This document shows, piece after piece, positions 1 through 10,973 of a stretch of DNA of 60,000 bases. This DNA comes from Owenia fusiformis (Eukaryota > Annelida > Polychaeta > Sabellida > Oweniidae). Numbering within the stretch: position 1 is the stretch's first letter; each line of letters begins with the position of its first letter. The stretch covers positions 11,268,932 to 11,328,931 of the forward strand of contig CAIIXF020000012.1 in NCBI GenBank assembly GCA_903813345.2, written 5' to 3'. The position numbers and the translations under genes are program-made. The notes below the pieces were generated by a model. The model made no database searches, was not told where the DNA came from, and saw only the letters and a program-made list of their open reading frames with translations.

Positions 1-700
1 GCCCTGTGTGAGCTGCGCATTCAAGTTCATATATTGATAATGGATGTGGATTCGACTTATCCATTAGTTCAATAGCTTTCAAAGCTGTACCATTTCTTTA
101 CTATTGAATAATAAATGCTAGAGATATTTATATACAATTATTGAAACTATTATTATATGAGCGAATCGATGAAAGCATTTGTCAAGCGCTTTGCATTATG
201 TATAAGTGTCTAGTGAGTATTATCAATATTCAGATACCCTTGAAATCGTCGTGGCCCTTGGTTTCCATTTCAAACATTAGATATTAAGAGATCTGGGATG
301 TAATCCAGGCCGGAGGGAATGTATTGAGCGTAAGGTTATCTTACTCTTCGGGGATCTGACAGAGGATCCGATATGTTTTGTACCTATTACAGACGCTAAA
401 TGCCGCAGGTCTAATTATCTGAGAGAATCAATGCAGCTTTTGTATTTTATTCTTCCGCATTTAACTCGTAACTAATGGCAACGAGGACTTTACGACAACA
501 ACATGTAAATAGATCTATCACCTCAGATCGACAATTTAATAAAAGTTATCATTATCTCAATGAAGGAGTAGGGTGTCGTACATTTTGAGACATATGGATA
601 TAAAAAATTGATAGACAGAGCAAAGGTGAGAGTCAGGCAGAATTAGAGGGAATTATTTATATGTCTAGTCGGGTTTGTTAAATTATACGTTTTAGCAGGA
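1..700. other. Intergenic or upstream non-coding sequence
   Basis: No exon can be supported. The first 72 bases are open in frame 1 and end in TAG at 73-75, but with no recognisable peptide. Confidence 0.5.
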
Positions 701-704
701 AACT

Positions 705-1105
705 TGAATAAATCTGCGCTTATTAATTATTAGCATCAGCTGTTATACAATATTATACAAAAATGAAAAAAAATTAATTGTCATTTCGTCACTGGTAAAT
801 AAAATAATTTATTTATGGTTTCTGAATATCAGAATGCTCGAACTAAATCTGCGCTTATTAATCTTTAGCATCAGCTGTAATACAATATTATACAAAAATG
901 AAAAAAAATTAGTTGTTATTTCGTCACGAGTAAATAAAATAATTTATTTATGGTTTCTGAATATCATAATGCTCGAATTAAATCTGCCCTTATTAATTTT
1001 TAGCATCAGCTGTTATACAATATTATACAAAAAATGAAAAAAAGAATTGTCATTTCGTCACTTGTAAATAAATTAATTAATTTATGGTTTCTGGATATCA
1101 GAATT
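705..1105. repeat. 135-bp tandem repeat, three copies
   Basis: The anchor aatctgcgcttatta or its close variant recurs at 711, 846 and 981, exactly 135 bp apart. The copies differ by a few substitutions. The short open frame across it (834-1037) is a by-product of the repeat. Confidence 0.9.
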
Positions 1106-1783
1106 CTCAAGCTCATTCTTTTAAATACTCTAAGAAAAGAGCTCTCTTGTTTCTTAAAATACGTTATCAATAGTTAAATCAATGCTCTCTGCAGATAGTG
1201 TTAAGAGATAGTGTTAACGACGATAATTTGCAATAAAAACAGAATGATAAAGCGAATGAAGATATCAAGAGTAATACCATCATAATATGTTTTATTTATG
1301 AGATATGGATTGCAATACCTGGTCGATCAATTGTAGATTTACTCACACTTTATTCACAAGAAGGAAATGAGTGTGATAATGAAATTGTTCTTTGTAAGTT
1401 GTTTTTCAAGATTAATTCTAATATGGTTTCAGATTGTTCCGCACTTTCAGAAAATATTGAAAACACGATTAACACAATTATTAACAAAATTAATTTATTC
1501 ACAAATTGTTTTTTAAAAATTGAAATACGTTTCCACCTAAAACTTTAAAAAATCTTCACAGTTTTATTAATATATGTTTTGGCCATGTTTGATAAATGGT
1601 GACAGAATTCAATTTTGGTTTTTGAAACGTTTGATGAAGGGTTTATATCATTCTGATACTCATAGCATCTCTCTCTGTTGCATCGCAATTGCATCTCCAG
1701 AAGGATAGAGATGGAAAGGGCGTGGCTTACCACGATGGGTTTATATCTTATTTAAGATAATATTTTTTAATATTTCCACTCGT
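1106..1783. other. AT-rich upstream region of the plus-strand gene
   Basis: Nothing gene-like is seen. It may hold the promoter or an intron of the gene that follows; no TATA box or other element could be assigned with confidence. Confidence 0.4.
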
Positions 1784-2637
1784 ATGCTTGCAGATAAAGA
1801 GTGCCTATACAAACACACAAGAAGTGCCTACAGTGGGAAATGCACCACAGATAAAAATGACTTGAGGGTGTCAATTAAGAAACAATCTCTCTCTCCGCGC
1901 CACCCTGCGCCTAGGAGTCAACATTCTAGGGCGTCCAAATACTCACCTCATCAAGCTACAAAGGTGAGAGTTAAAAGTGCAGCGTCAATACGATATATGA
2001 CCCCAGCTGCAACGTCAATATCGGCGGAGTATGACGTAAACGGAAATACAAACACGACACCAAAAGAAGCCTGGTCAACGCAGGCTGAACGCACCCCAAC
2101 CGTTCCAGATACAACAGAAATAGAGCGACATTGTGCACCCTCTCCTGACGGAAGCAATAAATATAGCATGGAGGAATCAGCTTACATCCCTCCTACTCCG
2201 AAAGAGGCATTGAAAATCCCTACTCCGTATTTTTCTGATGATGACGAAGAGCCTCCCGTTATCCCATCACACCCTGGTCGTTCATTACGGCGGGAACGAA
2301 TCAAAAGTGCGACAATACACAGAGCAAAGGTCAACATCCCTCAACGACCCGTCCAGTCGGCTGGTCCAACACGACCTCCTATCGAGGCGAGAGTTGGGCC
2401 TCAAACTCCGACAACAGTCAGCAAAAAGCCCCTCCCAGCACAAGCCATAGCGAGGCAAGGAATTCTCTCCAAGAGTTGTGATGTCACGGGCTATCGAGCG
2501 CACGTAGCAACGCCACCGACGAATCACAGCTACGACGCAACTAATCCGCCAAAGTATATAATGCGAGATGAGTACGATGTTCGGCTGAAAAAATATGGCT
2601 GGAGAATGGAAGTCCATGGAGATCCTTTAAAACTAAA
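1784..2637 (+). CDS. Exon 1 (or internal exon) of the uncharacterised plus-strand gene
   Basis: An open frame of 284 codons, the longest in the window, with base composition clearly more GC-rich and less repetitive than its surroundings. The start may instead be a splice acceptor after 1792 (pyrimidine-rich tract ending tgcttgcag), entering one base into a codon. It ends at donor AA|gtaagt. Confidence 0.8.
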
Positions 2638-3115
2638 GTAAGTTTTATAACGTGTCACTGAAACACATTATTTAATTTCTCAAAGTAACCTATGAGTTCT
2701 GTAAAAATTTTAATATTATGAAAAATGCAATTGAATAAACACACAGTGAGCCAAATAACAAGGGGTAGGAGCATTTTAAAATGTGGATGAACAAAACTGC
2801 CTTCTCACAGATTTATCCAGCCTTTAACACAATGAACTTCTTTTTTTCAGGGATGCCGTTCGAAGACCAAGATTAGCCTATACTGTAGAATGCGCCGAAC
2901 CTGTTATTCCACCTAACCCTCCCAAGGCGCGATCGGAAAATTTTGACACTTACTTCTTGAACACAATTCCTCGGCGAAAGGCCACTTATGACATTGCAGC
3001 CGACTGGGCCTCCGAAACCTTACACGCCAAGAGAATGGCCTTACATCAAAGGGAAGTCAAAGAGTTTGGACCGAAATATCTGTACAGAAATACTGACTAT
3101 GGGTTTATATATTAG
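1784..3115 (+). CDS. Uncharacterised Pro/Ser/Thr-rich basic protein, two exons (5' end uncertain)
   Basis: Exons 1784-2637 and 2851-3115 join in phase (AA|G) through donor gtaagt and acceptor tttttttcag, giving 372 residues if Met 1784 is the start. I do not recognise the family. Residues ~1-230 are low complexity, rich in Pro, Ser, Thr, Arg and Lys, with two PKEA motifs (TTPKEAW, PTPKEAL), two RxKSA motifs (VRVKSAAS, RIKSATIH) and an acidic patch FSDDDEEPP. The last ~130 residues look folded and aromatic: EYDVRLKKYGWRMEVHGDPL, IPRRKATYDIAADWASETLH, FGPKYLYRNTDYGFIY at the C-terminus. No signal peptide or membrane segment is seen. The composition would suit a cytoskeletal or ciliary microtubule-associated protein, but that is a guess. 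Met 1784 has a weak context, and tgcttgcag just after it is a good acceptor at 1793, so upstream exons may exist. Confidence 0.8.
2851..3115 (+). CDS. Terminal exon of the uncharacterised plus-strand gene
   Basis: Begins right after the acceptor cttctttttttcag, continues the frame of the first exon, and stays open for 87 codons to TAG (3113-3115). It encodes DAVRRPRLAYTVECAEPVIP and the aromatic C-terminus. The frame is closed just after the stop. Confidence 0.85.
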
Positions 3116-3495
3116 GATGGCAGAATTATGAAGTTAAGGATTGTGGATTTCTTTAAGCCGGATTGATATAGGCGTGGGATTCGGTCTGGGAGAGGGGGAA
3201 TCTCCTGTTTTCGCAGGAACTTTTCGTGGCCAAAGTAATGCATTTTGCCAAAATTGCATAAAAGTCTAATTTTGCCAACATTGCTTTGCCAAACACTTAT
3301 TTTCGCATGACTCCTAGAATCCCATATCAATCCCTGCATTTATCTGATAATTATGGGATAACACAGTCATGAATTGGAGGCTTCATCTTAATATGTGGTC
3401 GAACATGGTTGTTCGAAAGGATGGTTTGAAAATTACAAAGTGCAACAACCATCGGAAAATGAAGACAGGACTCAGAAAACATCTGAGATAATACA

Positions 3496-3501
3496 AATAA
3501 A
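3496..3501 (+). terminator. Candidate polyadenylation signal of the plus-strand gene
   Basis: AATAAA about 380 nt past the stop codon at 3115. A perfect 14-bp hairpin follows 22 nt later. Another AATAAA lies at 4278-4283, so the choice is open. Confidence 0.3.
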
Positions 3502-3511
3502 TGCTATACCA

Positions 3512-3593
3512 TTTTGAGATTAACCATGGGCTTTCAACTAGAATTGAAAGCCCATGGATTAACAAATGATCTTGGATTCAAAAGATCTCAAAA
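3512..3593. repeat. Strong two-tier hairpin in the 3' flank of the plus-strand gene
   Basis: The inner stem CCATGGGCTTTCAA (3524-3537) pairs perfectly with TTGAAAGCCCATGG (3544-3557) over a 6-base loop. An outer pair TTTTGAGAT (3512-3520) and ATCTCAAAA (3585-3593) flanks it. It could be a small foldback element or an RNA structure in the 3' UTR. Confidence 0.85.
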
Positions 3594-3599
3594 CTAAGC

Positions 3600-6018
3600 C
3601 AGATTAGGAAAATCTGAGCATGTTGTATCCCAAAAAGTGCAGTAGTAACGTGTATCTAATCGTGCATTGTTTAGCACTACATTGCACCCCTCTTCAAATG
3701 TTATATGTAATGAATTGTGCATAGTTAAGCAGTAAGCAACACTCCTCTCCAAAAATTGTCAACAACAATTTTCCCTATTGGACCAAGTGTTAAAACCTAT
3801 TTGTGTAAAACAATATCATGCATTTGAGGAAAAGATGAATTAAAAAAACGTAAACACACTTTAACAGAAGGTCCACTTGGAATTGTCACTGTCGCCAAAG
3901 TTTTTGGAGGGGTTGTACTTACATGGGCTTATTGTGGACCCGCATATCAATGGTGTATGCTGATAAGTCAATTACTGACAGTACTCCGTCAACGTTAATC
4001 TTTTATGTAAATGATTTGTTTGTGTCTACGATTTAACGCTAATTTTCTAGAAATTATTTTATGTTCGTAGTTTATTTAACTCAGGTTAATTTCAAGTGCA
4101 ATGTGCATTTAACTCCGCTAATAATTGTAAATATAAATTTTAATCCCGGGATTTTAATGCACGAATCTAATTATGTAAATGATTTGTTCTCATTTAACCT
4201 AGATTATGTTATTTTAATGTATAAAGTGCTAGGGAATGGCTGCTTTGTATATCGTCAATTACATTTTAACAGTAAGAAATAAAACTAAAATATAAGAAAA
4301 CGTGTACATTCTTTGTTTTATCTAATACATTACTGTGAACGTCCCATCCTGTATTGGTGTCCAATCTGCCACAGTAGTTCGCCAGGAGTTACAGTCCGTG
4401 AGACCATAGTTTAGAGGATTGTAATGAGAGATCGTAATAATTCGTAGCAGTCATTAACCATGAGATCGTTACATTTTAATACATTTCTAATACCATTTAG
4501 AAAACAACTCAAAAGAAAGATGTCACTCTAGAAGTTTAAATCATAAAATATGTGTGCCTGGTATTGTAAAACAAGAAATAGTTTTTGCCTGAGATTACTC
4601 AGGTCCAAAGCCTTCTCGGCTTTGAGGTTCTTTCCGAAAAATAATTTTGAAATATCTAAATCCAGACAGGCAACGCTTCTACCTCAATATAATTGATATT
4701 CTTATAAATATTTATAAAAATTATTAAATATGCGTTCTAGATGCGTGTGACACGTTTTGTTGATTACATACAAAATCAATGAAGTCACATCTAGCTGTTA
4801 GCTAGAGACTCGAGTAAGCCTGAGATATTTTGTTTCTCTATATTGAACGATGCGTCCATTCCACAATGATAGTATTCCATAGGGCTAAATGGCTGTACCA
4901 GGTCGTTCAATAAGTTCACGGAAAAAATGCTCACATTTCAAAGATTCTTGATATTTTCTCATAAAATTTTCACACAATCTATAACAAATACTTCCTGATT
5001 GATTCTTAACATATCAGCATCTCTAATCAGATTTTTCAAAAATAAGTGTTACCATGGTAACTTGACTTTTGGGTAGGCGGGGCACTTTTTACATCACACA
5101 ATTCTACAGTACAAGGATAAAATTGTTGCAGGGGTACAGGTATACCAATAAACCATTAGCTGATACAATTTGAGCCAACTGGTATTTGAATAATTCAACT
5201 GTACAACCAAACAAACAAAATGATGGAACAATAGACACATAGCTTGCCTCGGGTATATCCCTTCAAAAACGGGGAGATTTGCTGGAGATAGTTATATTGT
5301 GGATCTATATCGATGGGCAAAAATGAAGAAGTACATAGTCGAACATAATTCTTAAATTATATGTTAACACATCAAGTTTTTATTTGTATACGAGCTGCTT
5401 TTGCAAGATTAGAGTGGACTGTGTAAAAACTTCAAATCACCAACACATTCCATAAACTAACAGTTACAATATGTCCTAGTGTCTATTATTATATAACTTA
5501 CCTCAAAATCATGAAAGTTTATGAAATGCATTTTTGATTCGTTCAATACACACTATATTGCACAATACGAGAATTCCTTAGAAAGTTTTTTTACAATCTC
5601 CTAGCAACAGATCCAGTGCCAATGCTAGGGTATATACAGTACATATAGATGATAAATCTGGTTTATGTTGTACACAAAAACACTAGGTTCCCACATAGAG
5701 ATTATCATGGCGCTAGTTTTTCTGAAGAAAGCATAGAAATATGAACACTTGAAACCCCAAGATGAGAGAATAACAGGTACTGTACACGTTGTAGAATCAA
5801 TGATAATCAGGTGAACACTGCACATGTGCAATATTTTTAAGTACCGGTATATGCCATCAAATGTGGACATAATGATCATGGCTTAAAGCAACAAAACCTT
5901 TGCTTGACCCCCCTCTTCCCCCTAGAAATAAGTCCAGATTTGTATTGAACCCAATGGGCTCAGATTAAGGTCAATTTTTGCCTGAAAATCCTGAAGACTT
6001 TAAGCCATGCATATGATG
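3600..6018. other. Intergenic AT-rich sequence
   Basis: No coding exon, RNA gene or clear repeat array was found. Open frames here are short and unsupported. Confidence 0.5.
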
Positions 6019-6111
6019 CAACAGTGTGGTAACATCCCAACAGTGTGGTAACATTGCAACAGTGTGGTAACATTCCAACAGTGTGGTAACATTGCAACAG
6101 TGTGGTAACAT
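6019..6111. repeat. 18-bp minisatellite, five copies
   Basis: The unit caacagtgtggtaacatt repeats five times with one or two changes. Confidence 0.95.
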
Positions 6112-6337
6112 TTTTCCAGTTTTCATAAAACACAAGAAAAATATATTTTAAAACCTTCAGGATGTGATCCTCATGTCCGTTTATTTCTATGCTTTGCTAG
6201 AAAATACCTGGGCCATCTCTTCTCAAATAAAGGGACATTTCTACAGTGTATCTGCTCTGAATGTACATGTAACATGGTTGAAAATAAAATAATTTGATGG
6301 TTGGCCATTCCATCATTTGAACTAAAGAACATGCAAC

Positions 6338-6414
6338 CCATTCGGTTGCAACCTCTGTACCATTTGGTTGCAACCTTTATACTATTTGGTTGCAACCTCT
6401 GTACCATTTGGTTG
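6338..6414. repeat. 22-bp tandem repeat, ~3.5 copies
   Basis: The unit is close to catttggttgcaacctctgta. Both strands happen to be open across it, giving spurious short frames. Confidence 0.9.
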
Positions 6415-6991
6415 CTTTGGACAATTACTAAGGGTCTGAGTTCAAATCTTCCAATGAGGAATGAAACGTTTATATTTATATACAGGAGTTGTTCCCTTGT
6501 TCATCCAGTATTTAGAGTGAACACAAACATGACCTTGATTTAAGAAATTCTTGAAAATAACTTAACTCTATTTTATTACACTTATACACACATACCTTCA
6601 TTTCAGCATGGCAATGGCATAGTATCAAAATAAATGGTTAAGAAATAATATTTTCTTAGACATTTAATTAAATAATTCATGCACTATATCTGATGATACT
6701 GACATCGACTTAGTGTCAAAATCAAACATGTGTCATTATCCACTTCCTGTGATGTCATAATCACCCTACTTTATGTACTATATTGCAGAAACTATGAAAA
6801 TATTTTACTCAAATGTGCTTCCAACCCTTTTTGAAAGATTCCCAATGGATGTACAGTAATTGTCTTTCCAACACAAGAGGACATTGCCCATCCTCAGAGG
6901 AGCCCCATCCCACAAAAGAGGAGATTTCCCACGAGGCTGTTGAGATAGAGCAGTGACCCAAATGGACATCTCTGACTCTGTATTTAATTTA

Positions 6992-7072
6992 GTACAGGGT
7001 GATCAGACAACGATGTAAGATTTTTGAGAAATGCCAGCTCAATTGATCTCATTTTTGTGTCACCCTGTAGAT
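6992..7072. mobile_element. Short TACAGGGTG / CACCCTGTA inverted-repeat element
   Basis: TACAGGGTG at the left is mirrored by CACCCTGTA about 75 bp on. The same end motif (cccaccctgtaga) recurs near 8380-8390. Probably a very short MITE remnant. Confidence 0.45.
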
Positions 7073-7227
7073 CTTCTAACAGAAATAACACCATGTACTC
7101 ATATGGATGACTCGTGTATGAAATATATACAAATGTTTAAAAGATTGTACAATATAAGAGGGCAGTACTTATTTCCATATATGTACATATTAAGATGTTT
7201 ATACACATAATATTGTAGAATAAGAAC

Positions 7228-7720
7228 ATTACATGACATCACAATAGTGCCCCTTTAATTATGACATCGGTTTGAGTATTATGACATCAGAGTTAAGTAT
7301 GTAGATGTTACATCAAGTGACATCAACCTGACATCATAACAATGAACTAATCAATGTGTTTGTATACATGACATCATATCATTGTACATATTATGACACC
7401 TCCATAATAATAAACTCATATTCAATCTGATTGTAATCCATGACATCACACTACTTATACATTTGACATCACACTGCATTGTGATTAAACACATGACACA
7501 ATCTGATGTCAGACATATACAATACATAAGGACATGATGGTGAAATATTAACAGTGCCAAAGTGTAATAACACGAACACACATACACACATATATATATG
7601 TAATAAAGTACATGTACATGTATACTGCATGAGATAAGGTTAAATATATAGATAAAATACGATGACACCACAATAGTATGTGAAATGCCAAAATATATAC
7701 ATGTAATGTGATGTCATATA
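7228..7720. repeat. Dense cluster of TGACATCA-like motifs
   Basis: TGACATC or its complement occurs about ten times at irregular spacing (for example 7232, 7262, 7282, 7330, 7368, 7441, 7464, and as gatgtca near 7508 and 7711). It passes directly into the 30-bp minisatellite, whose unit also holds gatgtca. Confidence 0.7.
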
Positions 7721-7733
7721 TTATCATTGTGAG

Positions 7734-8190
7734 ATGTCACACTGTCAATGTTTGCTGTCAGACACCTCAGGCTGTCAATATTTGATGTCAGACACCTCAG
7801 ACTGTCAATGTATGATGTCGGACACCTCAGACTGTCAATGTTTGATGTCAAGACACCTCAGACTGTCAATATTTGATGTCAGACATCTCAGATTGTCAAT
7901 GTTCGATGTCAGACACCTCAGACTGTCAATATTTGATGTCAGACACCTCAGACTGTCAATGTTCGATGTCAGACACCTCAGACTGTCAATGTTTGATGTC
8001 AGACACCTCAGACTGTCAATGTTTGATGTCAGACATCTCAGACTGTCAATGTTTGATGTCAGACACCTCAGACTGTCAATGTTTGATGCCAGACATCTCA
8101 GACTGTCAATATTTGATGTCAGACACCTCAGACTGTCAATGTTTGATGTCAGACACCTCAGACTGTCAATGTTTGATGTAAGACCACCAA
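7734..8190. repeat. 30-bp minisatellite, ~15 copies
   Basis: The unit reads tgtcagacacctcagactgt then caatgtttga. Being a multiple of three with no stops, it creates false open frames on both strands (MSDTSDCQCL-type peptides). Confidence 0.97.
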
Positions 8191-10790
8191 AGGTATCCTC
8201 TAAGACTATCATGTAAATACAACACATGCTCTTTTACTTCCTAACATCAATTATCTCAGAAAAGCTCTCTGAATACATGATGACTTGGGTGACTTGGGCC
8301 ACCTGTATTGGGTGGCCTGAAAGTAGGTTTACAGTTACAGTTTTCAAATTATTGAATAGCTGTAAACCTCTTTTGACCCACCCTGTAGATGTTCTTTTCC
8401 CCTTTTGAATGGGATCCTTAAAATATGAATAATGTAAAATAAAAATTTGGAAAAACTTGAACGTATACACATGGTGGATTTGTTCTCATTATTCAACTAA
8501 TATCTGTTTTACAGTTTTTTGTTCACTTTTTCTGTTGATAAATATGTATATAGTTTCAGTTACGTTTTCTTGATGCTTTCTTGAATGAACCACAAATATA
8601 ACTTGTATGACTGAAATGAAGATGGAATAAATAATATCAGGAAAAATATGAGATTCTCAGTTGAAGAAATAAAGAAAGTGCTGTTTACTCTTTGAACTTT
8701 TGTCTCGATAATTTTCTCAATGAACCAAAAATTTGCAAACTCCCATTGCAAATTACCTTATTATGGGGAGGGGATATCAGATTCTGTAAGTCGAGAATAA
8801 ATAGTTTGTCATGGTCAGACATGGATATGAAATATACTCACGTTTACATAATTAACCTCCTTAGCACTTTTGGAATACGGTACAATCATGAACATTTGAA
8901 ATACTTTCTTAAATTTTATGTTTGAATTAATTAACATGATCATGAAATTGCCTCTTTACACGTACTATCAGGTCTTTTAAACAACTCCTGATAAACAGAA
9001 AACCTTGCAAAAGCTAATTGTACTTATTTTTTATAAATATTTGCACATATTTGATGCCTGCATCCACGGTAAGAAAACTGATTCACAAAATCCTACGTTC
9101 AAAACTGCTTGTATAAATAACAATATCATTCAAAGATATACAATATTTCTTAATCATTTAGATCATGTGTTCAGAACTCCTTGTATAAATTATGACTGAT
9201 GCGATTTTCCTCAATCATTTAGATCTTGTATTTCACCTTTGTAGCGACAACTTAGTCACAACTTTAAAATCAACAATTATGGGTGCATTTCTAAACGAAT
9301 AAATTCATACGCCTATTGTCCTCTAATTAGGACATCATAATCTCCATGGTTACAACAACTGACCAATGAAAATCCTTAGCTGTGAACATTCTTAGTTTCT
9401 TAGCTATGAACATTCTTAGTTAAGAATTGTACAGAAATATTCCCAAGATTATTAATATACTGTACTTAATACCTTGTACTTCAGTTTGATTGTAATCCAA
9501 CATTATTCAGTATTCTCTAGTTTAAGACCAAGATCTTGCATATGACATTTCTAAATACACTTTAAGAATTTCAAATGTATAATTTGAACATACAGATTAA
9601 AATGCATAAAATCTTGGATGTATGAGTGATTGCACTTTAATATAGAACTGATTCGTTTCAGTAGATGACACGCAAAAACAGAAGATCCCGTGAATGAAAT
9701 AACACACCGGTCATGTTGAATAATGCACCAGTCGTTTTGAGATATAAAACAGAGTAATATGAAAAATCAATGAAATACTAAGAAATTAGAGAGGCCTGAA
9801 ATCATCATTCCATATTCTAACCAAATACAAGAACAGTAAAACTTTAGTTCGCATTAGGAAGGGGATTCTACCACAAAAATCTGTTCAAACTCCAAAAGAT
9901 TCACATGAGAAGCCTAAATGGTACCAAAAAGTGCTCAAATTTTCACTTTTGGGGGCCAATAGCATACACAATTCTTTTAAAAAATGTAAAACATTTCACT
10001 TTTTGCAGAGGATCCAGTGCAAAAACATGATCAGTGTGTATTTCAAACATTGGACAGTGACTTGTTCTAAGAACATATAGACACAGGTACAATAACAATC
10101 AAACACAATCTGTTCTCACTGGAATATCACAGAAGCCATTTTGTATAGGAAATACATGACCTTGAGGTCAAGGTCATTTGAAAGGTCAAAATAGTTACAA
10201 TACATATACTGGAATAACATAGTCTAGCCCAATGTCCCTTCCGTGCATATTGAAAGGTTTATTTTATTTGTAAAATCACATGAAGACATAGAAATAGAGC
10301 TTTGAGCAAGGCTAAACTTGGTCTTGATTGAAAAAATATCCCCCACAGGAAATTGTAACGATTAAAGGTGAATCCAACACAGCGGCCTATTTTTCAGGAG
10401 AGTCCGTATTTTCCTAACAACATGGCTTCTGTGATGTCCATTCATCAGATGTGTTCTTTCACATTCAACTCAGACACAAAATATTTAAATAAAATCCCCA
10501 TAATATACAATTTCATAATAATTAATTATACACTGTGCTGACCTCTCTGTTACTCGACACACAGACCTACTATAGGTGTCTCTACTTGACACTGTTTCCG
10601 TGGTAACCAGGTCGGCCATTTTGTATGAACACTCATGATCACATGACATCGCACAGAGAAGTGGTGACCTGCTATATCGGAGAACACAACACGCATGGTG
10701 AATGCACTCTAGATTCCTCCGGCTTCTGCTTAGCTGTTGCTGTATAAAACTAATGACTTATTTCCCATTTGCACTTGCGGGAGGTTTTAT
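8191..10790. other. Region 3' of the kinase gene, including its 3' UTR
   Basis: No coding exon is seen. The kinase transcript runs leftwards from 10791. The minus strand reads AATAAA near 10258-10270, a candidate polyadenylation site for a ~0.5-kb UTR, but not the only one. Confidence 0.4.
10157..10176. promoter_or_regulatory. Nuclear-receptor-like palindrome TGACCTTGA-GG-TCAAGGTCA
   Basis: Two perfect TCAAGGTCA extended half-sites (the ERR/SF-1/FTZ-F1 type) in opposite orientation around GG, with a third AGGTCA at 10182-10187. The sequence match is exact; function is unproven. It may belong to the kinase 3' UTR or a repeat. Confidence 0.4.
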
Positions 10791-10973
10791 CTAACTTCCA
10801 TTGCTGTTTCTTTGGTCTATGGGCATTTTATTAAAGCCATCAGGCATCTGTCCTAAGTTGGCATCAGCGCCATACATCTTTGTCACCTTTCTGTTCATTT
10901 GTGCTAAGATCTGCGTTGATGCTTTGAAACCTTGAATAATTTCATCCTTCCACTGGTTTATTAGCACTTTGTC
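10791..10973 (-). CDS. GRK2: GRK exon O: last PH helix, G-beta-gamma binding tail and stop
   Basis: Encodes [20 protein letters not shown], a PH C-terminal helix with the conserved QWK, then [20 protein letters not shown] and a short hydrophilic tail ending RNSNGS and TAG (10793-10791). The helix and what follows bind G-beta-gamma in the family. Acceptor ctttcag; 60 residues. The 3' UTR runs to lower coordinates; its end is not determined. Confidence 0.95.
   Translation of the reverse strand, partial: DKVLINQWKDEIIQGFKASTQILAQMNRKVTKMYGADANLGQMPDGFNKMPIDQRNSNGS

Noticed and set aside
1-75. Open frame 1 from the window start to TAG at 73
   Set aside because: 24 codons with no recognisable peptide and no clear acceptor; could be the end of an exon but not supportable.
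7734-8227. Open frames of 160, 130 and 102 codons on both strands
   Set aside because: The 30-bp repeat unit has no stop in several frames; the peptides are pure repeat.
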